A DNA stretch of 59,299 nt from positions 1 to 59,299 of the forward strand of contig CAITNF010000003.1 of the NCBI GenBank assembly GCA_903893745.1. The letters run 5' to 3'. Positions within the stretch are counted from its first letter, which is position 1. Every line of letters starts with the position of its first letter. The translations under genes and the position numbers were made by a program. Below are positions 16,096 through 24,360 of this stretch, in pieces. This DNA comes from an uncultured Actinomycetes bacterium (GTDB lineage: Bacteria > Actinomycetota > Acidimicrobiia > Acidimicrobiales > RAAP-2). The notes below the pieces were generated by a model, which made no database searches, was not told the origin of the DNA, and was given only the letters and a program-made list of their open reading frames with translations.

Positions 16096-16920
16096 TCACG
16101 ACGTTGCGAGAAAATTCACAATCGTGTCGACGACCAGTTCGGGCGCTTCTAGAGGTAGCCAGTGACCCGCGTCGTCAATTCGCGCGTACTTAAAGCCTCG
16201 CGTACAGAACTGGGCCGAGTCGGTCATCTGATGTTCACTCAAGGCCGCGTCGCCGCTCGACCAGATTCCGAGCGTCGGCGCGAGGATGGGAGGAAGCACC
16301 GGGGGGTCCGCCACGAAGGCCTCGGGTGGAATGTTCGCGCGATACCAACGCAGATGGGCCGACATCTGACCATCACGCTCCAATTCTTCGATGATGCCTT
16401 CAACGCGCGGGTGACCGAGCCAGTGACGCATGGCGTCGTAGTCGTGCTGGCGCAAAAAGGCCTCACCGACTCCCTCGTGAAAGAACAGCAGGGTGTACCA
16501 ACTCTTGATCTGCTGTTCGAGCCCGGCCGAGCGAAATGCCGTGGGGTGACCAACCGACAGCACAATGAGTTGCGCTACGCGCTCGGGTAGGTAGGCGGCA
16601 GTGACCCACGCCAGGTTGGCTCCCCAGTCGTGGCCCAGAAGCGTCACCGAGGTGACGTCGAAGGCGTCAAGAATATGGCGGACATCCTCGACGAGATGGT
16701 GCATGGCGTACTGGTTAGTCTCGGTCGGTTTGTCACTGCGGCCACAGCCGCGCAGGTCGGGTACCAAGACCCGGTAGCCCGCGTTCACCAGTGGACCAAC
16801 CATCTCGTCCCACAGCGCGGAGGTGTCGGGCCAGCCATGGAGCAAGAGCAGCGTCGGGCCCTCGCCTTCGAAGCCCACCGAGAGATTGACTGCCCCGCTC
16901 GTCACCGTGACCCGTTCCAT
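16096..16920 (-). CDS. Alpha/beta hydrolase, epoxide hydrolase/haloalkane dehalogenase type
   Basis: 274 residues. The oxyanion motif LLHGWPD, DLRGCGRSDKP, and nucleophile elbow GHDWGANLAW are seen; the nucleophile is Asp rather than Ser. The catalytic His lies in DDAGHWLPLEAPE. An Asp nucleophile marks the epoxide hydrolase, dehalogenase and fluoroacetate dehalogenase branch. Substrate unknown. It is upstream of the transhydrogenase operon on the same strand, and divergent from the DNA repair gene by only 32 bp. Confidence 0.9.
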   Translation of the reverse strand: MERVTVTSGAVNLSVGFEGEGPTLLLLHGWPDTSALWDEMVGPLVNAGYRVLVPDLRGCGRSDKPTETNQYAMHHLVEDVRHILDAFDVTSVTLLGHDWGANLAWVTAAYLPERVAQLIVLSVGHPTAFRSAGLEQQIKSWYTLLFFHEGVGEAFLRQHDYDAMRHWLGHPRVEGIIEELERDGQMSAHLRWYRANIPPEAFVADPPVLPPILAPTLGIWSSGDAALSEHQMTDSAQFCTRGFKYARIDDAGHWLPLEAPELVVDTIVNFLATS

Positions 16921-16952
16921 CTGGCGAACGGTACACCGAGTAGAACGGTGTC

Positions 16953-17423
16953 GTGGCGACCTTTCGAGTCAACGTCAAATCCTCCGCCGGAGTCTGGGGC
17001 GTGGAGGGCAGCGAGCTGGGGGTCAGTCGAATCTGTCTACCGCACGAATACGCAACTGCTTCACGAGGAACCGCGCCCGAGCCGGTCGCGCTCTGCGCTC
17101 ACGAACTAGGTCAGTACTTCGCCGGGGCCCGCACGTCGTTCACGACCACCTTGGCACCGGTCGTGGCGACTGATTTTCAGAGAAGTGTCTGGCGAGCGCT
17201 GCAAGCAATCCCCTACGGCACCGTGCGCACGTACGCCGAGTTGGCTCAGTGCGCTGGTCATCCGCGAGCGGCCCGAGCGGTGGGTAACGCCAACCACGCG
17301 AACCCGTGGCCCATCGTGGTGCCGTGTCACCGAGTGGTGGCGCGACAGGGACTTGGCGGTTACGGCGGTGGCGCGATGGTGAAGCGCTTCTTACTAGAGC
17401 GTGAGGGATTCGTCTACGACTGA
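16953..17423 (+). CDS. ogt: Methylated-DNA-[protein]-cysteine S-methyltransferase
   Basis: 156 residues. Suicidal repair of O6-alkylguanine in DNA. The active-site motif VPCHRVV, the DNA-binding helix with arginine finger RAARAVGNANHANP, and the C-terminal GGYGGG...KRFLLEREG are all present. The N-terminal domain is short and poorly conserved, as is usual for Ogt. The start is GTG 16953 with a TAGAAC hexamer 6 nt upstream and no Shine-Dalgarno, so it may be leaderless. Its last 30 bp overlap the convergent membrane protein gene. Confidence 0.94.
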   Translation: MATFRVNVKSSAGVWGVEGSELGVSRICLPHEYATASRGTAPEPVALCAHELGQYFAGARTSFTTTLAPVVATDFQRSVWRALQAIPYGTVRTYAELAQCAGHPRAARAVGNANHANPWPIVVPCHRVVARQGLGGYGGGAMVKRFLLEREGFVYD

Positions 17424-17909
17424 AGAGCGCGCTCCGAGCGGAATCTTTCGCACGGACATCATCGCGAGCGACGGATCAAGACTCAAACTATTAGCTAACT
17501 GTCGAATCGCGCGCCAGGTAATCCAAAACAACACCAGCGCGGCGGGAATCTCGACGAGTAGGCCAAGGACGCTCTGGGCGAGGTCGCGGTAGCGCGCCGT
17601 CGTAACGTCAAACCACGCATCAACCAGCAACAATGTGGCGGCCGAACTCGCAAAGAGAATCAGTAGTGCTCGGCGACGCCACGCCGCCCACGCGGCACCC
17701 AACAGCATCAACGTCTGGCTGACGTCGAGTCCCACCCACGCCACGTCCCAGTGCTCCACGGTGTAGTGATGAGGAAGGCGTGACGCCAAAAGAATGGTCC
17801 AGACAATTTCGAGCAATGCCGCAATCGCCAGACCAGTGAATACCTTGTCGTGTAGGACGTGGCCCAGTCGGCGCGTGGCCACGTCAGGATTGAACGGGCG
17901 CGGGATCAC
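17394..17909 (-). CDS. Four-helix membrane protein of unknown function
   Basis: 171 residues with about four predicted membrane segments: around residues 25-45, 58-78, 82-102 and 112-140. It has a Trp-rich first half and a polar C-terminal tail. No family recognised. Start GTG 17909 lies 26 nt inside the end of the upstream SCO6745-like gene, so the two are coupled. It overlaps the convergent ogt gene by 30 bp. Confidence 0.7.
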   Translation of the reverse strand: MIPRPFNPDVATRRLGHVLHDKVFTGLAIAALLEIVWTILLASRLPHHYTVEHWDVAWVGLDVSQTLMLLGAAWAAWRRRALLILFASSAATLLLVDAWFDVTTARYRDLAQSVLGLLVEIPAALVLFWITWRAIRQLANSLSLDPSLAMMSVRKIPLGARSSVVDESLTL

Positions 17910-18642
17910 TCAGGGCATCGACCAACGCGCGCGTACCGTCAGCCAGTTGCTGGCGCTCGCTTTCGTTTAATACCTCGAAACAGGTGGCCATCGACGCTGA
18001 CGTCAGTACCTCGGCCATCTTCTTTTTCTCTTCGAGTTCGGGCGTCACCGTCGGCACGTCATCGTCGGTGTAACCGTGGAGTTTAAAAATCGTCGCGTCA
18101 CTGAGGTAACAGGCCTCGGCCGGCGTCATGCCAGCGTCGTGCACCGCGTGAATATGGAGTCCACCGCGCAGCTCACGCAAGAGAATCGTACCGAGGTAGG
18201 CGGCGTGCACCGGTGAGGCTGGTTCGGGTTGGCGAAGGTACCCCTCCACGAGCGCACATCGACCCTTGGGGGCCATCGTTGCCACGCGACGGGCCCCTTC
18301 AGCGAACTTGGTCAACGTGTTCGTGGGCACCGCACCAAACGTGCGGTCCGCAAACTCGTTCGCAGCCTGGGCGTAGGCGGCGGCAGTCGCCACGGGGTCG
18401 GCCTTGAGGCGCGGCTGGTCCCACAGTGCGTCGTACAACGAAGGTTGAAAGAACACGAAGGCCGCGTCAATGGCGGCCGCGTCAACGTTACCGAGCACGC
18501 CACCGCGTCCCAGCCCGTAAAACTCGAACACGTTAAGTCCGAGCTCCTTGGCGCGCGCGGACGTGCCGGGATCAAAGTAGTAACTCATGCCGAGCGTCTG
18601 AATGGGTTCGGCGGTCAGTGAGGAGAGTTCGTAAGCATCCAT
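17884..18642 (-). CDS. SCO6745-family protein
   Basis: 252 residues, soluble, all-alpha by appearance. The opening (residues 3-30, LSSLTAEPIQTLGMSYYFDP), the middle RxVATMAPKGRCALVEGYL, and H-x-A-x-H-DAGMTPAEACYLSDATIFKLHGYTDDD match my recollection of the actinobacterial SCO6745 family. No enzymatic role is established. It overlaps the following membrane protein gene by 26 nt. Confidence 0.6.
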   Translation of the reverse strand: MDAYELSSLTAEPIQTLGMSYYFDPGTSARAKELGLNVFEFYGLGRGGVLGNVDAAAIDAAFVFFQPSLYDALWDQPRLKADPVATAAAYAQAANEFADRTFGAVPTNTLTKFAEGARRVATMAPKGRCALVEGYLRQPEPASPVHAAYLGTILLRELRGGLHIHAVHDAGMTPAEACYLSDATIFKLHGYTDDDVPTVTPELEEKKKMAEVLTSASMATCFEVLNESERQQLADGTRALVDALSDPAPVQS

Positions 18643-18679
18643 GCACGCACTCTACGTGGCGCCCCGACCTCCCGGCTAC

Positions 18680-20056
18680 TCAACGAAGGATGCGTAGTTC
18701 AAGCGACGTGCCCTCGGCTACCGGGAGAAAACGGGCGGTACCGCCGTGGACCGTGACAATTTCTTTGACAATGGCCAGGCCCAGTCCCGACCCCCCCGTG
18801 AGGCGGCTACGGGCGGAGTCGGCGCGAACGAAGCGCTCAAAGTAGCGCTGACTCTGGTCCACGTCGAGACCCGTACCGTCATTGTGCACGGTAATGACGG
18901 CCATTGGTCCGTCATAGTTGCTCGTCAGATTGACGGCGCGCTCGGCGTAGCGCATTGCGTTATCTACGGCATTACGAATCATCCTCGCGAGAAAATCATG
19001 ATTGCCAACGACCCGAGTTGGCTGCACTCGCGCGACATCGAAGGTTAGAGCCGAGAGTGACTTCGCACGCAGCACCTCGTCAAAGAGCAGGTCATCCAGA
19101 TCGACTTCCGTGGGTTCGGGGCGGGGGCGACCTTCGTCGTTACGAGCAAGCCAGAAGAGGTCGTCAATCAAAGTTTCGAGACGATGGCCCTCTCGCTGAA
19201 TTACCGCTATCGTTTCTTCACGACTGATGGTTGATGTTCCCGCAGCCGCACGATCCACCGTGGCGAGCAGGGTGGTAAGCGGGCTACGAAGTTCGTGACT
19301 GGCGTTCGACATGAACTCGTGCTCTAAGCGTGTCGAAATTTCGAATCGATCGAGCATGGCGTTCACGGTTCGAATCGCGCGAGCAATCTCGTCATTGCCA
19401 CCGGGGTCCGGTAGTCGCTGGGCGAGATTCTGCGCAACAATCGTGAGGGCTTGGCGGCGAATCCTCTCCACCGGTGATAACGAGAGTCCCACACCCAACC
19501 AAATCAGTGCACCAACGACGAGCAAAATCAGGGGGAACGAAATCAGCGCGGCAACGAGCACTGAGCGTTCGCCATTGGCGATTGAATTCCCTAGGAAGAA
19601 CGCGTAGACCAGTCCCGTACCCTTGCTGGTATGGACCTCGGCCACCGCGGCCAAATGAAGTTGGCTCACGATGTTGCGCAGCGCCAGATTACGTGAGAGT
19701 TGAGCGCGTAACCCGTTGGGCTCGCTAAAGGTGGCGCGGGCGTACGCCAGTGCCGGCTTATTCTCCAACGTCGAGCTGGCCGCCCAGACTTTGGTGCCCG
19801 CTAAATTAGTGACCTGGACGACCACGTTGTTCGTTGTCTCAAAAATCATCTCGTCAGCGCGAGGTAGCGACACCGAAGCGAGGCGAGACTCGGTCCGAGT
19901 AATGGCGGCCTCGACCTGACTTTGCGCATCGCGAACCAACGTGTGGTGCGAAAACCCTACGAGCGCCACCGCCGCGAACCCCATCACGACCGCCACCGCC
20001 ACCATGAACGACAGTGTCAGTCGAGCGCGCACCGAGAAACGACCCAGTGGTTTCAC
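18680..20056 (-). CDS. Sensor histidine kinase of the DoxX-Rieske operon
   Basis: 458 residues. TM1 (about 13-35) and TM2 (about 165-192) flank an extracytoplasmic sensor domain of about 125 residues with no recognised fold. HAMP (about 192-245) and HisKA follow, with phospho-acceptor His254 in NASHELRSPL. The ATPase domain has the N-box RNAVDNAMRYA (361-371), G1 DGTGLD and G2 GGSGLGLAIV (421-430). The start is GTG 20056, sharing one base with the regulator's TAG stop (TAGTG). The frame is open further upstream, but that part lies inside the regulator gene. It presumably phosphorylates the OmpR-type regulator encoded just before it. Confidence 0.93.
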   Translation of the reverse strand: MKPLGRFSVRARLTLSFMVAVAVVMGFAAVALVGFSHHTLVRDAQSQVEAAITRTESRLASVSLPRADEMIFETTNNVVVQVTNLAGTKVWAASSTLENKPALAYARATFSEPNGLRAQLSRNLALRNIVSQLHLAAVAEVHTSKGTGLVYAFFLGNSIANGERSVLVAALISFPLILLVVGALIWLGVGLSLSPVERIRRQALTIVAQNLAQRLPDPGGNDEIARAIRTVNAMLDRFEISTRLEHEFMSNASHELRSPLTTLLATVDRAAAGTSTISREETIAVIQREGHRLETLIDDLFWLARNDEGRPRPEPTEVDLDDLLFDEVLRAKSLSALTFDVARVQPTRVVGNHDFLARMIRNAVDNAMRYAERAVNLTSNYDGPMAVITVHNDGTGLDVDQSQRYFERFVRADSARSRLTGGSGLGLAIVKEIVTVHGGTARFLPVAEGTSLELRILR

Positions 20057-20742
20057 TAGGTTCTCGTCATTTGGTAGCCACGACCGCGTTGGGTACGGAT
20101 TAATGAGTCCGATGAATCCACGTCGATCTTTCGCCGCAGGTAGCCAATGTAGACCTCCACAATGTTGGGGTCGCCACTGAACTGATCGCCCCACACTGCG
20201 TCAAGGATCTCCTCTTTGGTCACGACGACGTCAGCGTGACGCACCAGAAACTCCAGCAGTTCGAACTCTCGAGGGGTCACGGCAACGTCGTGGGCGCGCA
20301 CCGTGACCCGGTGTTCCACTAGGTGCAGTGTGACCGGACCGGCACTTATGAATCGCTGCACGTCGTGATCGTGACGGCGCAGCAGCGAGTGCACCCGCGC
20401 CAGCAGCACGTTGTGCTCGAAGGGTTTACGCAGAAAATCATCGGCCCCGACTTCGAGCCCCTCAATTTCATCGAGCTCGCCATCCTTCGCGGTCAACATC
20501 AGCAGTGGGGTGTGTACGCCAGCCAGGCGAAGATCCGCACAGACGGCAAAACCGTTACGTTTGGGCAGCATCACGTCCAACACGATCAAGTCATAGTTTC
20601 CGTCACGGGCCTCGCTCAGTCCCGTCAGCCCATCGTGACGCTGGGTGACGACGAAACCATCATCCTGGAAAATTTCGGCGAGGGCCTGGGCTAGTGCGAG
20701 GTCGTCTTCCACGACGAGTAGACGTCGAGGCTCGTTGCTCAT
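20056..20742 (-). CDS. OmpR-family response regulator of the DoxX-Rieske operon
   Basis: 228 residues. Receiver domain about 8-120, with acidic pair ED near 12-14, phospho-acceptor Asp56 in DLIVLDVMLP, and the conserved Thr and Lys (LTAKD, RKPF). A C-terminal winged helix (about 130-228) ends RTQRGRGYQM, as in OmpR/PhoB proteins, which bind tandem direct repeats. ATG 20742 overlaps the stop of the DoxX-Rieske gene by 4 nt (ATGA), and its own stop overlaps the kinase start. The three genes are therefore one translationally coupled unit. Confidence 0.95.
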   Translation of the reverse strand: MSNEPRRLLVVEDDLALAQALAEIFQDDGFVVTQRHDGLTGLSEARDGNYDLIVLDVMLPKRNGFAVCADLRLAGVHTPLLMLTAKDGELDEIEGLEVGADDFLRKPFEHNVLLARVHSLLRRHDHDVQRFISAGPVTLHLVEHRVTVRAHDVAVTPREFELLEFLVRHADVVVTKEEILDAVWGDQFSGDPNIVEVYIGYLRRKIDVDSSDSLIRTQRGRGYQMTRT

Positions 20743-21974
20743 TGTAAGTAGATGTAGCCGTCAGGTCCTTCGACGACGTGCAACTTCGTGAGACCCTGCG
20801 GTGCTGGTCCCGAGATCACGTCGCCCGTTGCCACTTGGAACTGTGAACCATGACAAGGACAGACCAGCGACTTGCTTTGCGCGTAGTAACCCACCTGGCA
20901 TCCCGCGTGGGGACAGACCGAGTCGTAGGCCACGAACTGGCCGGGGGCCGTAGCAATAATCACGCCGGGGTCGCCCGTCGAAGGAACAGTAAATGTTGCG
21001 GACTCTCCGACCGCCAGACTCTTCGCGGGTCCCAGCTTCGTGCCCGGTATCGCATTTGGATTCGAAGTGGTCGTGGCAGTGCCCGGCGTCGTCGTGGTCG
21101 TGGGTCCGGCGGTGGTCGTTGTTGAAAGATTCCCAATGCCGTTCGTTGATCGCAGGTGCGCATTGCCGACCATTTTTCCAATATCGGCGGCGGCCCCACC
21201 GAGTACCAGCGTCGCCCCCCCGACTACGGCCGCGGCGGTACTACCGAGCACCAGAGTGCGTCGATCGATGGTGTCGAGGGTGACCCTGGTCGCCAGTGGA
21301 GCACGCTCGCCAATCAACACCGGGCATTGACTTGATTCACAGGCCAGCCCCGCTCGAGCCGCGCAGTGGCCCTTGGTGAAGTGTCCGCAAAGACTCTGCA
21401 CGCGGGCAAACGGAACCGCCACGAGTTCGGGATTGGGCGCTCCAAGTTTTGCGGTTACGCGCTTGGCTAGCCAGGCGTCCAGGGAGAGTCGAGTACCGCC
21501 CCCCGACACCACCAGGGGCAGCCAGGCGAAGAGAAACACGATATCGGCACCCGTGTAAAAAGGTGTGGCGTGAAAACTCACGGTGAGAAAAAGTATGAGT
21601 GACATCAACACGCCACCGAGCGCGGCGATGCGAGTCCACAGTCCCAGTAGGGCACCAAGACCAATGGCGAGTTCACTCAGCGCGAGTGCAATCCCCAGGG
21701 GCTTCGCCCCACCTTGCAAGTGAGCGAGCAGCGCGTGCAACGGACTCACTCGGATCGACGCGGCGAACTGTGCCTGCATCCCCGACGGATTTTTTGGATT
21801 AAAAAATGTGGGGTTGGCCAACTTCTGGAGACCCGCAAAGGCGAAGGTCACTCCGAGAAATACTCGTAGCGGTAGCAGCGCCCATTCGGCCATGGCCCAG
21901 GCCCGCACGGGGGCGCCCCACGGCGCGCGACGGCCCTTGCTCTCGGTGCGACGGACCGGACGGCTGGAAGGCAT
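20739..21974 (-). CDS. DoxX-Rieske [2Fe-2S] fusion membrane protein
   Basis: 411 residues. Residues about 30-155 form a four-helix DoxX/DoxD-like membrane domain, a family tied to quinone-linked thiosulfate oxidation and redox stress. Residues 196-217 carry four Cys (196, 204, 212, 217) in a loop. RR at 238-239 and a hydrophobic helix (about 240-262) follow, then a Thr/Pro-rich linker (about 283-303). The C-terminal Rieske domain has C354-P-H356 and C372-P-C374-H375; Cys359 and Cys374 can form the disulfide typical of high-potential bc1/b6f-type clusters. The linker suggests that the Rieske head is outside the membrane. Start is uncertain: ATG 21974 has no good ribosome site and GTG 22019 is in frame. 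It is co-transcribed and overlapping with the two-component genes. Confidence 0.88.
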   Translation of the reverse strand: MPSSRPVRRTESKGRRAPWGAPVRAWAMAEWALLPLRVFLGVTFAFAGLQKLANPTFFNPKNPSGMQAQFAASIRVSPLHALLAHLQGGAKPLGIALALSELAIGLGALLGLWTRIAALGGVLMSLILFLTVSFHATPFYTGADIVFLFAWLPLVVSGGGTRLSLDAWLAKRVTAKLGAPNPELVAVPFARVQSLCGHFTKGHCAARAGLACESSQCPVLIGERAPLATRVTLDTIDRRTLVLGSTAAAVVGGATLVLGGAAADIGKMVGNAHLRSTNGIGNLSTTTTAGPTTTTTPGTATTTSNPNAIPGTKLGPAKSLAVGESATFTVPSTGDPGVIIATAPGQFVAYDSVCPHAGCQVGYYAQSKSLVCPCHGSQFQVATGDVISGPAPQGLTKLHVVEGPDGYIYLQ

Positions 21975-22002
21975 AACGCTATGTTGCCACAGGCCCTGAT
22001 CA

Positions 22003-22021
22003 GCGTGGTCACTTGCCACGC
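22003..22021. promoter_or_regulatory. Inverted repeat in the DoxX-Rieske/dedA divergent interval
   Basis: GCGTGG-N7-CCACGC lies between the divergent starts at 21974 and 22044. It could be an operator for the regulator encoded in the operon or for another dimeric factor. If the DoxX gene starts at GTG 22019, the repeat would instead be within its 5' coding end. Confidence 0.35.
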
Positions 22022-22043
22022 GTTCATCAACCAGACTGGGGGG

Positions 22044-22715
22044 ATGCAGACCGCGTCCGTCATTGCCTTTCTCCTAAAGGAGATCCATCAACTGCCCGCA
22101 GGCCTGGTCTACGGCCTGGTGACCCTTTTGGTCTTTGGCGAGGCCGCCCTCTTTGTTGGCTTCGTCCTGCCCGGCGAGACGGCGGTGATTGTGGCGGGGG
22201 TCGTCGCGAGTCAGGGTCACGTCAATATTGCGGTGCTCTGTGGACTCGTAGTCGTCGCGGCCATTGTGGGCGACTCGGTGGGCTACGCCATTGGTCTGCG
22301 TTACGGCGAACAGTTGCTCGGCCTACCAATCATTCGCCATCGGCGAGAACAACTCGAACGCGCATTAGAAGGTCTGCGTCGTCGCGGACCGATCTACGTG
22401 TTCGTTGGCCGGTTCACCGCCTTCTTACGTGCGGTGATGCCCGGACTCGCCGGCATGAGCAAGATGCACTATCGCCGATTTCTGTGGGCTAACGCATTGG
22501 GCGGCTTGATTTGGGGAGTTGGATTCACCCTGCTCGGCTACTTTGCCGGTCACGCGCTCGCTCGGGTCGAAAAGTACGCGAGTTGGTTTGGAATCACGCT
22601 GCTCGTGCTGGTCGTGGCACTCTTCGTGACGTTGCACGTCACCCGCAAGCGACGAGAAGAACGTGAACTCACCGAGTGGCGCACCGAGCACGGCTCAGAG
22701 CAGCGCGACCAGTAG
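22044..22715 (+). CDS. DedA/SNARE-associated family membrane protein
   Basis: 223 residues with about five membrane segments. The family core is present: FGEAALFVGFVLPGE, a GDSVGY segment, GRFTAFLRAVMPGLAG with the key Arg residues, and a C-terminal LLGYFAGHAL. DedA proteins are thought to move lipids such as undecaprenyl phosphate or phosphatidylethanolamine across the membrane. ATG 22044 is preferred because a GGGGGG tract sits just upstream; an earlier in-frame start at 21981 would overlap the promoter of the divergent gene. The last 21 bp overlap the convergent GH1-like gene. Confidence 0.9.
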   Translation: MQTASVIAFLLKEIHQLPAGLVYGLVTLLVFGEAALFVGFVLPGETAVIVAGVVASQGHVNIAVLCGLVVVAAIVGDSVGYAIGLRYGEQLLGLPIIRHRREQLERALEGLRRRGPIYVFVGRFTAFLRAVMPGLAGMSKMHYRRFLWANALGGLIWGVGFTLLGYFAGHALARVEKYASWFGITLLVLVVALFVTLHVTRKRREERELTEWRTEHGSEQRDQ

Positions 22716-23510
22716 CTCGCTGCTAGCGCTCGCGACCCAGCCATCGTCGCGTCGCTCGAGCAGGCCGGCCGGGGCCGCCGTCGGACCCGAACCGCGCACT
22801 AAGGCGCGAACGTAAATCTCCTCGAGATGGGGCGTCGAAGCCACTCGGGCGAACTCCTCAAAACTCTGGTCAAGTGAAAGAGTTGCGTAGTGAGTGACCA
22901 ATCGGGGGCCCACCACCTCACTGGCCGCGAGTAACTGACGCACGTGGTGCACCTGCGCGGAGGCGTCGGTGGCGTCGGCCGAAGCTCGAGTACGCCACGG
23001 TGGTGTCGTGCCGAGGAGGAAGCCGTTACTAATCATTGCATCGGGCGCGGTGAAGTCGACGACCCCCGTCACGTGCGCGCCCAGTCGTTGCACCACCCGA
23101 TGGGCGTGAGCGACGACGTAGTCAACGGTCCACGGCAGTAGCCAACATTCGAGACCGAGCCACGACGGCCAAACGGTGTCAACCAGAGCAATAGTGACGT
23201 CCAGCCCGAGCGCGCGCGCGGCGAGCACCACCTCGGCGTAACGCTCGAGAGCCGACTCGTCAACTTCGCCACGACGTGGTTCGACTCTCGCCCACTCCAC
23301 CGTAAGCCGAATGCCATCGAGCCCGAGCGCGGCCGCGGGGGCGAGGACCCGTTCGTAGTCACGCCAGAGTTGCTCGGCGTCATCGGGGCCCCGGACTCGT
23401 CCGAGGGCGACTTTGGGCGAGTAACACGTGGAGGGGCAATATCGTCGATCGAAGCCACCCTCAATCGCGTAGCCCTCCAGGGTCGCCAAAACACGGGGCC
23501 GATCGCTCAC
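22695..23510 (-). CDS. Degenerate, truncated GH1 (beta-glucosidase-like) protein
   Basis: 271 residues from GTG 23510 (an upstream start at 23561 is possible). The first two thirds follow the GH1 barrel: LEGYAIEGG, a WRDYERVLAPAAALGLDGIR segment, TVEWARVEP and WPSW. However, the acid/base motif N-E-P is replaced by A-P-D (155-157, DFTAPDAMISNGFLLGTTPP), and the protein ends before the strand that carries the nucleophile Glu. Usual GH1 length is about 450. As encoded it cannot be a retaining glycosidase. It may be a binding or scaffolding pseudo-enzyme, or a decayed gene, though the frame is intact and composition normal. Confidence 0.65.
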   Translation of the reverse strand: MSDRPRVLATLEGYAIEGGFDRRYCPSTCYSPKVALGRVRGPDDAEQLWRDYERVLAPAAALGLDGIRLTVEWARVEPRRGEVDESALERYAEVVLAARALGLDVTIALVDTVWPSWLGLECWLLPWTVDYVVAHAHRVVQRLGAHVTGVVDFTAPDAMISNGFLLGTTPPWRTRASADATDASAQVHHVRQLLAASEVVGPRLVTHYATLSLDQSFEEFARVASTPHLEEIYVRALVRGSGPTAAPAGLLERRDDGWVASASSELLVALL

Positions 23511-23593
23511 CCGCCTAGTTTCGCACCTCCTCACGGCGCTCACGCCCACTAACGTGCACACCGAGCCCCGAGGGGGCCGTTCAAAGGAGAGTT

Positions 23594-24358
23594 ATGGCTG
23601 ACGAAGTACTACAGGAGCGGCGCGGACACGTCGAGATCGTAACCATCAACCGACCCGAAGCTCGAAACGCTATCAATCGCGCCACGGCGCTCGCGCTCAA
23701 CGACGCGCTGGACCGGGCCGAAGCCGACGACGACGTGTGGGTCGTGGTCTTGACCGCGGCGGGTGACAAGGCGTTCTCTGCGGGCATGGACCTCAAAGCC
23801 TTCGCCACGGGCGAACTGCCCTTCACGGATAACGGCTTTGGCGGCATCACGAATCGCACAATGAGCAAACCCATCATCGCGGCCGCCAACGGCTCCGCTC
23901 TCGCGGGCGGGTTTGAGATCATGATTAGTTGTGACATGGTCGTCGCCGCCGATCACGCCAAGTTCGGTATTCCCGAAGCTCAGCGCGGACTCGTGGCCGG
24001 CGCTGGTGGTCTGATACGCCTGCCCCGGCGAGTTCCCCTCGCGGTGGCACTCGAAATGGCGCTGACCGCCGACCCCATTGACGCCGCGCGTGCGTACGAA
24101 CTCGGAATTGTCAACCGCGTGGTGCCCGGTGACCAAGTGCTCGACGTCGCCATTGCCCTCGCCGAACGAATCGCGAAGAACGCGCCACTCGCCGTTCGCA
24201 CGTCCAAGCGCGTCATGCGCCTGGCCTCGGACATAAAAGAAGATGAGGCGTGGGTTATTAATAACGAAGCCTTCGGCATGATTGGCCAGACCGCCGACGC
24301 GCTCGAGGGTGCCGTGGCCTTTGCCGAAAAACGTGAGCCCAACTGGCGAGGCGCGTAG
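23594..24358 (+). CDS. Enoyl-CoA hydratase/isomerase (crotonase) family protein
   Basis: 254 residues. CoA-binding AFSAGMDLKAF and oxyanion-hole glycines are present. Both catalytic Glu positions of true hydratases appear filled: the Glu in AGGFEIMISCD and the Glu in FGIPEAQRGLVAGAGG. The C-terminal helix is complete. The pathway cannot be told from context: the next gene (2 nt on) is a small membrane protein. A GGAG ribosome site precedes ATG 23594. Confidence 0.92.
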   Translation: MADEVLQERRGHVEIVTINRPEARNAINRATALALNDALDRAEADDDVWVVVLTAAGDKAFSAGMDLKAFATGELPFTDNGFGGITNRTMSKPIIAAANGSALAGGFEIMISCDMVVAADHAKFGIPEAQRGLVAGAGGLIRLPRRVPLAVALEMALTADPIDAARAYELGIVNRVVPGDQVLDVAIALAERIAKNAPLAVRTSKRVMRLASDIKEDEAWVINNEAFGMIGQTADALEGAVAFAEKREPNWRGA

Positions 24359-24360
24359 TC

